64,000 bases of DNA from Phymorhynchus buccinoides (GCA_017654935.2 CM065706.1:15920559-15984558); one strand, 5' to 3'; shown: positions 12,711 to 24,190, counted from the first letter of the stretch. Notes: generated by a model not told the origin, from the sequence alone. Numbers and translations are program-made.

Positions 12711-12860
12711 GAAAGAGTCTAGTCAATCTTTTCTAAAATCGTGCTTTAGGAGGGCCAAAAACGTTTTGTAGCATATTTTGGGATGGAAAGAGTCTAGTCA
12801 ATCTTTTCTAAAATCGTGCTTTAGGAGGGCCAAAAACGTTTTGTAGCATATTTTGGGAAA
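12711..12860. repeat. 75-bp unit, two tandem copies
   Basis: GAAAGAGTCTAGTCAATC recurs exactly 75 bp apart (12711 and 12786), and the units appear identical through ATATTTTGGGA. A recent duplication. Confidence 0.9.
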
Positions 12861-13025
12861 AGGGAATGTTCAAGTCTCGCACTTGATCAATTGAAGCTAT
12901 TCCAAACAAAATTACTTCGGTTTTAAGTCGTCTCCCCTCCACAAATTTATGTAGATTTCAATTTTGCATCTGTGTTATGTCTTTCTACTAGGAATTTGAA
13001 TCATCACAATCATACTTTTAAAACT

Positions 13026-13219
13026 TACCATATTTTGCAGACTCTAAGGCGTTTTACAATATACGACACCCCCCCCCCCCCTCTCCCTCACCCGAAAGTG
13101 TGAATTTGATTAATTATCATTGACATTTGCTGTATCTCTTTTCTTTATACCTAAATTGTAAGGCACAAGGCTCTCAGTTAGGGGGAAAAGAATTGCCTTA
13201 TAGTCTGTAAAATATGGTA
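13026..13219. mobile_element. Short TIR element, TACCGTATTTTACGG family
   Basis: Left end TACCATATTTTGCAGACTC, right end ATAGTCTGTAAAATATGGTA. About 194 bp with a C run inside. Same family as 2391-3034. Confidence 0.65.
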
Positions 13220-13431
13220 CATTCTAGGTTAAACATATATTTTTAGATACCTTCGTTTTCGTTATAAGTTGTTCTCGTAAATGGTGATATTTGGTTTTTT
13301 CTCCAAAGTGTGGCCAAGGCGTACACATTGTTCTCTCTGTGGAAGAACTGTCTGAAATCAGAGGCCTCTGAAAGTCTGAGGTCATCCAAGAGGGTTTTCC
13401 ATTGATTAGTTTCACTGGTGGTGATGTGCAG

Positions 13432-13848
13432 ATACAAGACCTTTTGGCTGTCACGCCTGCGACAAGGCCTTTAAACCATTAGTGTTAATGTGCAGATATA
13501 AGACCTTTTGGCCGTCACGCCTGCGACAAGGCCTTTAAACCATTAGTGTTAATGTGCAGATGTTAGACCTTTTTGGCTGTCACACCTGCGGTTAATGTGC
13601 AGATATAAGACCTTTTGGCTGTCATGCCTTCGACAAGGCCTTTAACTGCATTAGCATTAATGTGCAGATATAAAACCTTTTGGCTGTCATGCCTTCGACG
13701 AGGCCTTTAAACGCATTAGTGTTAATGTGTAGATATAAGACCTTTTGGCTGTCATGCCTGCGACAAGGCCTTTAACCGCATTAGTGTTGATGTGCAGATA
13801 TAAGACCTTTTGGCTGTCACGCCTGCGACAAGGCCTTTAAACGCATTT
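13432..13848 (+). repeat. Minisatellite of acceptor plus half zinc-finger exon (seven units)
   Basis: Units begin at 13432, 13496, 13560, 13603, 13668, 13733 and 13798. Most are 64-65 bp; the one at 13560 is deleted to 43 bp. Each carries GTTAATGTGCAG followed by a sequence encoding D-I-R-P-F-G-C-H-A-C-D-K-A-F-K, then ends without histidines or donor. An eighth unit begins at 16154 and runs straight into the complete exon C1 at 16219. The unit is therefore the intron end and 5' half of C1. The 13733 unit has TAG-type context (TGTAG) instead of TGCAG but keeps the AG. Confidence 0.9.
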
Positions 13849-16135
13849 GGGTCTCTCTCCTGAAAACTGGTCCAATATGTGACATAGAAGCCAAAAAATA
13901 AAATTGGGCAAATTGAACAGAAAATGCATGCATAGAGTAGCTTTATGAATCAACTTTCTATTGACATGAAAACTAAATCAGTCAAGGCTATCGTTGCTGG
14001 GTTTTATGACTTTATTTATATGCGTCCAGAGCTGGTAGCGCTGACAACACGGTGTCCTTCATTACATAATTTCATCAACTTAAATAAACTTTATGATGCA
14101 TTTATCTCTTTAGAATAACAGACTGTCTTGAAATAAAGAGTTATGAATGATTTCATTAAAAACATTTTTTTTTTAAAGTTTAATATTGGTGTTGGTTTAT
14201 ACCGTCTTTGGATCTTACCATAATTGATTGTTTTATTTTTTGTTATATAATGTTGTGCCACTCAAAATGCCATTTATTTTATTTCAAATGTGTTAGAATA
14301 GTTTCATTATTATCTCTGATATTCCATTAATTTGACAATTAAAAAATAAGTGTTAAATTTTAAAAAATAAATTTCTGGGTAGCGCTGACAACAGGACACC
14401 ATCTGGTAGCGCTGACAACATGGTGTCCTCCATTATATAATTTTACCCACTTAAATAGACTTTATGGTGCATTTATCACTTTAACATGGCAGACTTTCTT
14501 GAAATAAAGACTTACAAATGGTTTCATTTGCAAAATAATACAAAAGAAATGTTTAAATACTAGTGTTGGTTTGTGTCATCTATGCACATTACCATGGTTC
14601 ATATCAAAATGTTGTTATATAATGTTTCACCACTCAAAATGACAATTTTTCATAGCGGATGTGTTAGAATAGTTTCATTACCACCAGGAATAACCCATAG
14701 ATACGGTAATTTACAATATAAAGAGCTTAATAAAAATTCAAAAATTCTGGGTAGCGCTGACAACAGGGACGCCAACTGGTAGCGCTGACAACATGGTGTC
14801 CTACATTACATAATTTTACCTACTTAAACAGACTTTATGGTGCATTTATCACTTTTAACTTACAGATTACCTTGAAATGAAGACATGTTTTCAATGATAG
14901 AAAAAAAAGTAAAATATAAAGAGCTTAATAACAAAAATAATTTCTGGGTAGCGCTGACAACAGGGACACCAACTGGTAGCGCTGACAACATGGTGTCCTC
15001 CATTATCATTACATGATTTTACCTACTTAAACAGACTTTACGGTGCATTTATCACTTTTAACTTACAGATTACTTTGAAATGAAGACTTTTATATGTATC
15101 CAATGATAGAAAAAAAAGAATAAGATTTAAATTTGAGAAACAAATTGTGGGCAACACAGACAACAACAAGGACGCCATTGTCATCCATCCACTAAAAGAA
15201 AATTGTATGAATTAAATTTCTTGTGAATTGAAAGATATGTCTGCTACAAGAATAAATGTGTATTGTATTGGCAAATTTGGTCTTATGGTTAAGAACTTAA
15301 CTGTGAACAAGCTATTCTACACATAGAAGGCCCATTCAGTGGCCAGGTAGCGCTGACAACGGGCCTTTTAGGGGTGGACACCATACTGTTTTTGTGCTCT
15401 CTTGACCAATCAAAACATCCTACACATTTGAAACTTTGTATGAATAATGATCTTTAGTAGTTGTTTGAAAGTAGTAAACTTTTGACTTGGGCAGAAGAAG
15501 TCCCTAGGTGAAAATTTTAATTATGTAGGTAGCGCTGACAACACATTTTGTGGACACGACAATGACCAAAGATTTTAAAAAATTGTAAAAAATCTATTTA
15601 ACAATTATATTTACTGTTCATGCACATACATTGTCAACAATATGTTTTTTGATAACTAAATAAGAAAAAAATGGGTCTTAGAGATTGTTGAGGCAAAGAA
15701 AATCTGCATTATTTTTTATTATATTTGAGGACACCACATGTTGTCAGCGCTACCTGGTATTTAAAATGTTATTTTAAAACACACTTTTTGGTAAAATCCA
15801 CAAAATTGTTACTATAAAGGAAGGACTACTACTCATCTTGAGTGTGCATGCATATGTGTGCAGAATCTTTTGTGGTTTTTGAAAAAATAGAAACTTTATG
15901 CAAGACTGTTGGGCATGTCACAAAACTAAGCACTGAAAATGCCCATTTTTTAAGACAAAATTGTTTATTAAACACATTTTGGTACATGCACAGCTAAAAG
16001 AAACATTTTATCTGATTCTTACAACTATTTAGAGCTGAAATACACAAATGAATGATATCTCATTGTTTGATTTGATTTTTTATTGTTTAATAAATAGGAT
16101 AGGTCACAATGACCCAGTTTTCAGGAGAGTTACCC
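13849..16135. mobile_element. 2.3 kb non-autonomous TIR element inserted in the minisatellite
   Basis: The left end is GGGTCTCTCTCCTGAAAACT. The right end is its inverse with small differences, ending AGTTTTCAGGAGAGTTACCC. The 4-bp repeat ATTT flanks it at 13845-13848 and 16136-16139. Inside, TAGCGCTGACAAC occurs nine times forward (14036, 14380, 14407, 14752, 14780, 14949, 14977, 15348, 15530) and once inverted near 15740-15752. No transposase frame. The dense repeated motif could be transposase-binding sites or tandem growth; superfamily unknown. Confidence 0.8.
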
Positions 16136-16218
16136 ATTTGTGTTAATGTGCAGATATAAGACCTTTTGGCTGTCACGCCTGCAGCAAGGCCTTTAAACGC
16201 ATGAGTGTTAATGTGCAG

Positions 16219-16302
16219 ATATAAGACCGTTTGGCTGTCACGCCTGCGACAAGGCCTTCAAGCAGAAGCAGCATCTGGAGCGCCATTTGGCCAGTCACAC
16301 AG
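16219..16302 (+). CDS. Array cassette C1, single C2H2 finger
   Basis: Acceptor TGTGCAG, donor G|GTAAGC, 84 nt, phase 1 to 1. It encodes D-I-R-P-F then C-H-A-C-D-K-A-F and a helix of K-Q-K-Q-H-L-E-R-H, ending L-A-S-H-T. Contact residues are Q-1, Q2, H3 and R6. The proline linker and terminal H-T are closer to the classical TGEKP pattern than in later cassettes, suggesting an older member. It is preceded directly by the eighth decoy half-exon at 16154-16218, so at least eight competing AG sites sit upstream. Confidence 0.92.
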
Positions 16303-16511
16303 GTAAGCTACCGCTTCTGGCTCAGATAACAGGAAAATAAGCTCTCAGTTCTCGGAAAATATTCTTTGATTTCTGAATGAGATGTAGTGTACCCTGCAAC
16401 AATGCACTTTTGGGGGCGTCAGAATTTTTTTCAAATATCAGCTGACAAGTTTGGTTCCTTTTGTTTGCTTTTGGGTTTTCTTCCCAATACCATTAAGAAT
16501 ATAATATTATG

Positions 16512-16676
16512 TACCATATCTTACAGACTATAAGGCACATTGTGTTATATGGCACCCCAGACCCCCAAATTCTACACCATATTTTGATTGTATAGCTATT
16601 ATATTTTTTTTATTCATAAGATGCAAGGGGGTCAGTCTTTTAAAATAATGTTGCCTTCAACTCTGCAAAAATACTT
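16512..16676. mobile_element. Degenerate TACCGTATTTTACGG-family element
   Basis: Left end TACCATATCTTACAGACTAT followed by AAGGCAC. The right end (TGCCTTCAACTCTGCAAAAA) is only weakly inverse. An old copy. Confidence 0.4.
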
Positions 16677-17249
16677 GAAATTTGATGTCGCTACTAGGAA
16701 TGTGCAAATACATTGAAAGGATTAAGATACTTGTCAGTCTTGATAAAGAGTAGAATTATTTTACATATACACCCTTATGTTTTAAGAAGCTTGAGCTGAA
16801 GCGGTTTTATTTTTATTACTTAAAAAGATTATTTCATACTTTATAATTGGTTTACATTATTGTTGTTTGAGTTATTGTATGTAGATAAGCATTACAGACT
16901 TTAGATAGGACAGAGGGCAACAGTGTGGTCTTTCTGTGTTGGTGTGTACACTTAATATGTTCATCCAAATTTTATTGAAGAAAGTTTTGTTTTGAGAGTT
17001 TTGTTTCATTGATTTGTTTAATCATTGTTGAAAACATTGAGTTAAGTTTATTGTATACGTGTGTGTATGGTCTTTGCCTGTGATCAGTAAATTAATTTCA
17101 TCATGTATTGTAAGTTTTCCACATCTTTTTAAACCTTTTACCTTGGATCCTCCCTATTAAAAGTCCTTGAAAAATCAGCTGAAAAAGGTCTTATTAGGGA
17201 GAGGTCTTAATAGGGAGGTATACATGCCGTAGTCTGGATATGAAGTAAA

Positions 17250-18052
17250 TAATCAATATCAAAAGTTCTGTAAGCAATCGGTATCAAAGTTCTGTAAGTA
17301 CCGGTAATCAGTATCAAAGTTCTGTACAATCAGTATCAAAGTTCTGTAAGAAATCGGTATCAAAGTTCTGTAAGCAATCAGTATCAGAGTTCTGTAAACA
17401 ATCAACATCAAAGTTCTGTAAGCAATCAGTATCAAAGTTCTGTAAGCAATCAGTATCAAAGTTCTGTAAGCAATCAGTATCAAAGTTCTGTAAGTAATCA
17501 ATATCAAAGTTCTGTAAGTAATCAGTATTAAAGTTCTGTAAGCAATCAGTATCAAAGTTCTGTAAGCAATCAATATCAAAGTTCTGTAAGCAATCAGTAT
17601 CAAAGTTCTGTAAGTACCGGTAATCAATATCAAAGTTCAGTAAGCAATCAGTATCAGAGTTCTGAAAACAATCAACATCAAAGTTCTGTAAGCTATTGGT
17701 ATCAAAGTTCTGTAAGCAATCAGTATCAGAGTTCTGTAAACAATCAACATCAAAGTTCTGTAAGCAATCAGTATCAAAGTTCAGTAAGCAATCAGTATTA
17801 AAGTTCTGTAAGTAATCAGTATCAAAGTTCTGTAAGTAATCAACATAAAAGTTCTGTAAGCAATCAATATCAAAGTTCTGTAAGCAATCAGTATCAGAGT
17901 TCTGTAAGCAATCAGTATCAAAGTTATGTAAGTACCGGTAATCAATATCAAAGTTCTGTAAGCAATCAATAAAAGTTCTGTAAGTAATCAATATCAAAGT
18001 TCTGTAAGCAATCAATATCAAAGTTATGTAAGCAATCAGTATCAAAGTTATG
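17250..18052. repeat. 24-bp minisatellite, about 33 units
   Basis: The consensus contains CAATCAGTATCAAAGTTCTG followed by TAAG. Variants have GTACCGGTAATC inserts or AGTTCAG/AGTTATG. Because 24 is a multiple of three, two minus-strand frames stay open (up to 243 codons of N-F-D-T-D-C-L-Q or T-L-I-L-I-A-Y-R). I treat these as by-products. Confidence 0.95.
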
Positions 18053-18072
18053 TTTGCTTAGCATGAATGATA

Positions 18073-18280
18073 CAGATCTGTTTACTCTACTCTTTTCGAG
18101 TGGTATTCTACTCAATTTGGACCTCTACTACTCTTCAAAATTGAAAATAATGCTTTAATTACTCATTTTCAGTGAACATTATTTGATGGTTTAATGAATA
18201 AAACTACACATTTTGAGCCAAAACTACTCATTTCAGCTATCCAGACTATTCAAGACTTGTGTAGGGGGTAAACAGGTCTG
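18073..18280. mobile_element. CAGACCTG-family TIR element, copy 3
   Basis: Ends CAGATCTGTTTACTC and GGGGGTAAACAGGTCTG are flanked by a perfect 6-bp duplication, ATGATA. The subterminal motif is CTACTC: ACTC pairs with GAGT around TTTTC near the left end, and CTACTC-like words recur about six times. At 208 bp this is the most compact copy. Confidence 0.85.
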
Positions 18281-18959
18281 ATGATAAGTCCTGTGTGTGT
18301 AGCAGGATTTGGGAACATCAAGATGACAAATGGTTTTGTTCTCAGCTTAACCTGATGACTGATTCTGTTGCTTTGATCAGAACGTGTTGTTCTTGTCATG
18401 AATAAAAATGTTCAAGGAGTTAGTCATCTTGTTGGCATCATTATTCATGATCATGGATTTTTTTGTTTCAAGAAACCACCCTCTATATTTCATAATTTAA
18501 AAAAAAAAAGCCGTCCTTACTTTCACTTCATTAGCACACATGTGCCTAAAGCTTGCTTTTGAACGTAATTTTAACATCCGTTTGTAGCTCTTGTCATTTT
18601 CTGTCATTTTCTTTCAAGCGCTTGTGATTGTTGGCATCGTAATATGAGCTTTTGCCTGTTTTTAAGCCGTTTTAGCTTCGTAGTATTAGAATGTAATTTT
18701 ATAGTTTCATGACCGTACTTTAATTTCAAAGGCTAGTGATAAGATTTCAAATTTTGTGATAGAATTTTCAAAACAGTGGTGTAAAGGCAAAGTGATGAAA
18801 AATTGCCCTCTTTATTTCAATAAAAATGGAAGCATCATCATCATATTATAATTTGGCAAGTGTCCGTGTGTCTGTCTGAAACACAAAACGGGCCTTATTA
18901 CTCCGATGTGCCAAACCGGAAGCGAATCGATTCATAAATGCGCACGATAGACGCCGCTT

Positions 18960-19470
18960 CACCTTTTCACAAATAACTCCGCCGTTTCTTAACCGAATCG
19001 CTTCAAATTTGCTGTGGCCGGGGCAAAGCCTGGCAGCAAATTTGAAGAGAATCGGGAGAGCGCGTCACTCTCAGAGCAGCGCCAACGGGAAACGGGGCCT
19101 TATAACTCCGCCGTTTCTTAACCGAATCGCTTCAAATTTGCTGTACTCAGCGTTACCAGTACTTGGCGTTACCATTTCTAGGCGTTACCGTTACTAGGGA
19201 GAGCGCATCACTCTCAGAGCAGCGCCAACAGGAAACGGGGCCTTATAACTGCCTTTTCTTAGCCGAATCGCTTAAAATTTGCTGTACTCAGCGTTACCAG
19301 TACTTGGCGTTACCGTTACTAGGCGTTATCGTTACTAGGGAGAGTGCGTCACTCTCAGAGCAGCGCCAACGGGAAACAGGGTCTTATAACTCCGCCGTTT
19401 CTTAACCGAATCGCTTCAAATTTGCTGTACTCAGCGTTACCAGTACTAGGCGTTACCGGTACTCAGCGTT
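18960..19470. repeat. Tandem satellite of about 142 bp
   Basis: ACTCTCAGAGCAGCGCCAAC recurs at about 19067, 19210 and 19351. TTCTTAACCGAATCGCTTCA recurs in the same spacing. Internal GCGTTACCGTTACTAGG subrepeats are present. It is more GC-rich than its surroundings. The short frames here are repeat-derived. Confidence 0.8.
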
Positions 19471-20582
19471 GCGCTAGTTTCACTTAAAATGAAAACTGCT
19501 CATGATTTAAAAATAATATATTTGTCATTAAACAGGGTGAACAGTCGATCGGTATTCTCAAATCCTTTGTAATCAAAGCTAAATATTTTGTGGATAAAGA
19601 AAATGATACCGTCTTTTCTAGATTGTTTTTTTTGCGAATCCAAATGGAAACTAGAAGGAAAAAATGAGGCTGTTCACTTGTTTTGAAAAAGTAAATTTTG
19701 TTTTAAGCCTTTTATTTTCCTTTAGACATCCTTTTTCTCCCATTTTGTTGGCTGTGTGTTCCATCGATAAGAATCTTTACTTCAATGTGTATGCCATTGT
19801 CTGTTTTCTTCCTTCTAATCTTGGTATTAATTTAGTTTCTTCGTTTCCCCCATACCTTTGAACTTATAGTCTTTACATCTCAGCCACTTCATCAGCCATG
19901 TGTTAACTACCTAAACACATTGTGCATCCTGGATTTTGTCTTACCCCGTACACAATATGCTTAGAGGCATGTTCCCTGTTGTTATATCAGTCATTTGGTG
20001 TTGCTTTCAAACTCTTGTTCAACTCTAGGTCATACCTTTCCCTTGTTATACCAATACTCATTGTCCATCTTTAGGTTTCACCGTCCCCTCGTTGTACCAA
20101 TAGTTTTATCAATAGCTTTACCATGTCTGTCACTTCATGTGAACCATTTTTTTGGTTGCTTGAACTCATTTGTATATTTTGAGGATTTCACCCTCAATGT
20201 AATATTCCTTCCATTTTTACGTCTATGTCACTTCATCATTCACCTGCTGTCCGACTCTTGGCTTTCATTTTTGCTTTGATCTTCCCCATATGTGAATTTC
20301 CTTCGGTCTTACCATCTCTGTTGTACCTACAGCTTTTCAATACGGTCGCTTCATCAGCAATTTGTAAACTCATTGTTCCTCCTTGAGTTTCACCTCCCCT
20401 TTACATGTCATACCAAGCAGTCTGACGTTTTTCATCAGCCATCTGTTGGTTATCTGAACTCATCACTTCATGTTTGTGGTGTGTCTTCTGATCTGTCTTA
20501 CTGTTCTCTTCTGTCTGTCTCTGTGTCTGTCTTGTGCTGTCTGGCACGCACACACACACCCTGTGTGGGCGCGGGGTTGCAG

Positions 20583-20666
20583 ACGTGAGGGCATTTCCCT
20601 GCCAGCTCTGTGATAAGGCCTTCAAACAGAAGCAGCACTTGGAAAGGCATCTGCACTGTCACTCCG
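20583..20666 (+). CDS. Array cassette C2, single C2H2 finger
   Basis: Acceptor GTTGCAG, donor G|GTGAGC. It encodes D-V-R-A-F-P, C-Q-L-C-D-K-A-F, helix K-Q-K-Q-H-L-E-R-H, then L-H-C-H-S. Contacts are Q-1, Q2, H3 and R6. It resembles C17 (42781) in the finger (C-D-K, L-E-R) and in its upstream TCTGTCTGT..GGGCGCGGGG tract, so C2 and C17 look like a paralogous pair flanking the younger cassettes. Confidence 0.93.
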
Positions 20667-21640
20667 GTGAGCTGGCTTCTTGCTCACTCACTCCGCTTCT
20701 GACAAGCCTGCTTTAATACCTGTAGCATTTTGGTGATGAGGCCAAGTTTAACTTTCTTTGTCCCACCCCCTCCTCTCTCTCCAAGCCTGCTTTAGTGCGT
20801 GTAGCTTTTTTCAGATGAGGCCAAGTTTAGCTTTCTGCCCCCCCCCCCCCCCCCCCTTCTTCTTTCCCATTCTTCCCCCATTTGTGCTCATTTCAAAGAG
20901 AAGTGTTGAGTTTATCAGGATGCAGACATCAGTTGTGTTTTTTTAGTTTGCCCAGAAATATATTGACCGGTAACCATTTTTTCTTCTCTGAGTTCTTAGC
21001 TTCTGCTTTACTTATTGGTACAGTGACTGATAAGCAGCTGTGCTTAACTTAAGTTTCTATCCTTTTCATGTTTGTGGACCTGTGGGGCTGATTTTTAAAA
21101 AGATTAACACAGAATAGTAAAACAATAGTTTACAGCAGTTTTTAGTCCGAAAACTACTGTAGATATGCAAATATTTTTTGCGGAAAGAGTGCACATAATA
21201 ACTTAAATATTTTTGAACAATCCTTAGTTATTGCTAACATTTCACCTAATTAAATGATTTTTTAGGAGAGCTAAAAGCTGTAATTTATGCCAGTTATTTC
21301 TGCAGGCATGTTTCTTTTAGCTATGTGGTGTGTGAGGAATGCATAAAGTATTTCATGGCTTTATGTTGAGAGGAGGATAAATCACTCAGAGTGAGATGCA
21401 TTAGTCTTTTTTATATAACATATACATATTTTATATAACCGAACATAACCTAAACAAGGGTGGTTGGTAGATTGAATGTGGACACAGAAAGACCAGCCCT
21501 TCTGTCCTGTGTGCTGTAAAGACCTGATAGATAGCCAACAGTTCTGAACATGTAACGTGCACAGTGACATTTTTGTGGAGTTTTCAGGGGACTTTCTGTT
21601 CTGCGTGATACATTGTGATTCCTTCTCTCTCGGTGTACAG
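20667..21640. other. Intron C2-C3
   Basis: Contains a C run at about 20839-20857 in pyrimidine-rich sequence. No element boundaries or exon recognised. Confidence 0.5.
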
Positions 21641-21724
21641 ACGTGAGGGCCTTTGGGTGTTCCATCTGCCATAAGGCCTTCAAACAAAAACAACATTTGG
21701 ACAAGCACCTCCAGTGTCACTCGG
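21641..21724 (+). CDS. Array cassette C3, single C2H2 finger
   Basis: Acceptor GTGTACAG, donor G|GTGAGC. It encodes D-V-R-A-F-G, C-S-I-C-H-K-A-F, helix K-Q-K-Q-H-L-D-K-H, then L-Q-C-H-S. It is the first cassette of the C-H-K / L-D-K type that dominates the rest of the array. Contacts are Q-1, Q2, H3 and K6. Upstream is a CTTCTCTCTC pyrimidine tract. Confidence 0.93.
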
Positions 21725-21944
21725 GTGAGCTGCCTCCTGTTGACTTGTTCTGTGATCGCCGCCTCCTCTTCTCATGCTCTCTGCTCCCTGTAGTTCACAT
21801 TCCTCCTTCACTGCTTTTGTCATTTCATTACAAATGCTGTTTTGATGGAAGTAGTTTTTTCGCTTTATTGGCAGCCTGGTGTATAGCACATTGTTTCTTG
21901 CTACCTTTTGAGCAAGGAAGTGATTGGAGTTGGAGTGATTTGCC

Positions 21945-22160
21945 ACAGGGCTCCCAATCGTCCCACAAAACAAGGGGTCCCATGGACTCCTTCACTTACA
22001 GTATAGGGTCCTAGAGGTGAGATAGAGGGTCCCAGTGGCATTGCGAATGCTAAAAAGATTTTTTGTAGTTCATCCCTGGGACCCCCCTGCCCATTCTTTT
22101 AGAGGGTCCTTTAGAATTTTAGTACTTGATAGACCCCCATATGGGGGTCCCTGGGAGCCC
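21945..22160 (-). repeat. Dispersed repeat, copy 2 (inverted relative to 124-222)
   Basis: Reverse-complement matches to copy 1 include CAGGGCTCCCAATCGTC, ACAAAACAAGGGGTCCC and AGAGGGTCCC. Several GGGTCC words continue to about 22160. Confidence 0.6.
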
Positions 22161-22539
22161 TGTGCCAGATCAAAATAATGATGGTATGTTAAAAATTCTC
22201 TCTTAAAGGAAATTGCTGCAAGAGAATCATCTTTATAAATTAACTACTGTACCATCATTTTAGAGTGGGGGGAGGGAGAACCTACTAAGTTAAGAAGGTT
22301 AATTTTCTGTAATAATTAAGAAAATAGTTCATTTTCCCACAAATGCAAGTTGCCGTCTTTGTTGTGAGGGTTTTGGAACGAGGTCCAGGTCAGGCTTGAT
22401 CCTTAGGAAGTCTGTTTATGCATACTCAACCAACCACAGCCAGAAACTATTCATACAAACTGAGCCAACACATTTAAGTACAACCCTCAGGCACTGAAGT
22501 TTTTGTTGCCAAGAACACTCAATACTGTATGAGAAAGTA

Positions 22540-22702
22540 AAGGTGTCAGTACTCCTTAGCATTATTCACGGGATATTTCTATTTCCCCATGGCAACACTG
22601 TGCTAGGCCACTCATAATATGACTTTAAAATATGACTTAAAACTCACTGTGTTGCCATGGGGAAATAGAAATATCCTCTGAATAATGTTAGTGTGTACCG
22701 AG
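22540..22702. mobile_element. Foldback (palindromic MITE)
   Basis: GATATTTCTATTTCCCCATG on the left is matched by its inverse CATGGGGAAATAGAAATATC on the right, with GCATTATTC and GAATAATG outside. Stem about 45 bp, loop about 60 bp. Confidence 0.75.
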
Positions 22703-23336
22703 ACCTTAAAGGGTATTTTTAGCATGTCTTGTATTGAGTGCAACTGATTCTCCTAGACTACTGTTGTGCTCGATTTTTGTGTGCTCACTCCCCTTTCAAA
22801 TATTTAGCTCATAATCATGAAAGAAACCCCCCACATCAATTGGCTTTATTTGAAAAGGCAGCAGGTAATTACAGAAAATGTCCTATCATGTTTTGTTGCG
22901 CATCGTCCCGAAAGGGAAAGATGAAAAACCATGATAGCAGGCTTGACAGAAGCAGGGTGGTGAATGTGGCAGCAGTCTCTCTTCGTCTTTGCTTACATGT
23001 TGCTCTCTCTGTCTGCCAGTCTCCTCCTCTCCCTTTCTCTATTGCAGTTATCTTTTTGTTGATTTGTTTTGTCTGTATCACATATTATTTTACAGCATTT
23101 GTTTGATTAAAGTTTGTCTTTCTTTATAATGAAGAGAGTATTTTTTTAAATCAATAGATGCATTCTAGAATGTGTTTTTGTTAAGTAAAAAATATACTTG
23201 GAAACACAAGATTTTTTTTATATGCAGGAATCTATTCACGAGTATTATACTTGATGTTCAAAAGAGAACAAAGGGGTTGGATATTTATTTTTTAGAACAT
23301 TTTTCAAGTATCTGTAGTTTTTATTGTTGACATCTG

Positions 23337-23400
23337 TCAATAATAATAATAATGAAATAATAATAATGCTTATATAGCGCATAATCTTGCAAGCAACTCA
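23337..23400 (-). repeat. SINE/retroelement 3' tail, reverse strand
   Basis: AATAATAATAATGCTTATATAGCGC matches in part the inverse of the tail at 6847-6925 (key parts: AATAATAAT and TATAGCGC). Confidence 0.5.
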
Positions 23401-23759
23401 CCATTCATACTGTCAACAAGATACACATACAAACATTTCAAAACAAAATAATAAAAGTATGAATAGCATTATTATTTTTAAAAAACACGCATGTAAACAT
23501 AACGCAACACACTGTCCCCCACTCCCTTCCCTCCTCCCTCTCCACTCCCCTTCCCCCTCTCCCCAATGCACATGCGTGCACACATTAATTTCAAAGTCAA
23601 CATCATGGAATAATGATTGATTCATTCATTATCCAGAGCATTTTATTTTACATGGAACTTGTAGACGTCCATTTTTATAAGTTTCGCATTAAATGAAAGG
23701 AATGCTTTTTATTGACTAATGAACACTGGCAAATGAAAAAGCATCTTTTGTAAGAATGT

Positions 23760-24005
23760 TTAACCCTTTCGCCGCCAGCCATTTTTCAGCCGAAAAATAC
23801 CATTAAGTTTAACTGGGTAGAAAAGAAAAGAAATCTGCAATATTGGGGATTCCTCTGTGACATGTATAACATTAGGCATCTCCTTACCTCCCAAAATTAA
23901 TAAAATAGGGTCTTTGGATAACAGGCCCTGATTTGATGCCTTTTAGTGACCTGGGTGTTAAACCATTATGGTGCTAAAATGCGACATTGGCGGTGAAAGG
24001 GTTAA
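23760..24005. mobile_element. TTAA-flanked MITE (piggyBac-like)
   Basis: Begins TTAACCCTTTCGCCGCCAGC and ends ATTGGCGGTGAAAGGGTTAA. It aligns over its full length with 11931-12161. No coding capacity. It ends about 185 bp upstream of cassette C4. Confidence 0.82.
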
Positions 24006-24100
24006 AGCAGTTCTCCAACATGGAAGAAGCAATGTTTAAGTGATTGCACAGTAGTCTTATACCTTAGCACTCCCCTCTGTGCTCCAATCAGTACCCTAAT

Positions 24101-24160
24101 GGATTCTCTCTCTCTCTCTCTCTCTCTCTCCCTCTCTCCCTCTCTCCCTCTCCCTCTCCC
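24101..24160. repeat. (CT)n / CTCTCCC tract next to C4
   Basis: About 60 nt of CT and CCCTCT ending roughly 30 nt before the C4 acceptor. It may act as a strong polypyrimidine tract and could bind PTB-type splicing repressors (inference). Confidence 0.9.
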
Positions 24161-24190
24161 ATGCACCAAAACGGGGGTTGGGGCATGCAG

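Larger units (their letters stand above)
12399..16218. other. Intron before cassette C1
   Basis: Holds a 75-bp tandem duplication (12711-12860), a short TIR element (13026-13219), a minisatellite made of half-copies of the C1 exon, and a 2.3 kb TIR insertion. The minus-strand frames at 13224-13454 have no recognisable domain. Confidence 0.65.
16303..20582. other. Intron C1-C2
   Basis: Carries a degenerate TIR element (about 16512-16676), a 24-bp minisatellite (17250-18052), a CAGACCTG-family element (18073-18280) and a satellite of about 142 bp (about 18960-19470). Nothing coding recognised from 19500 to 20580; that stretch is T/C-rich. Confidence 0.6.
21725..24190. other. Intron C3-C4
   Basis: Contains an inverted copy of the repeat at 124-222 (21945-22160), a foldback (22540-22702), a SINE-like tail (23337-23400), a TTAA element (23760-24005) and a CT tract just before C4. 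The frame at 22738-23106 has no domain. Confidence 0.6.

Noticed and set aside
13224..13454. Minus-strand frames between the short TIR element and the minisatellite
   Set aside because: Looks protein-like in composition, but no recognisable domain, splice support or second copy.
17314..18045. 243-codon minus-strand open frame
   Set aside because: It lies wholly within the 24-bp minisatellite and is an 8-residue repeat caused by unit length. No start context or domain.
19009..19405. Two plus-strand frames of 62-80 codons
   Set aside because: Derived from the satellite of about 142 bp; the frames repeat the same peptide.
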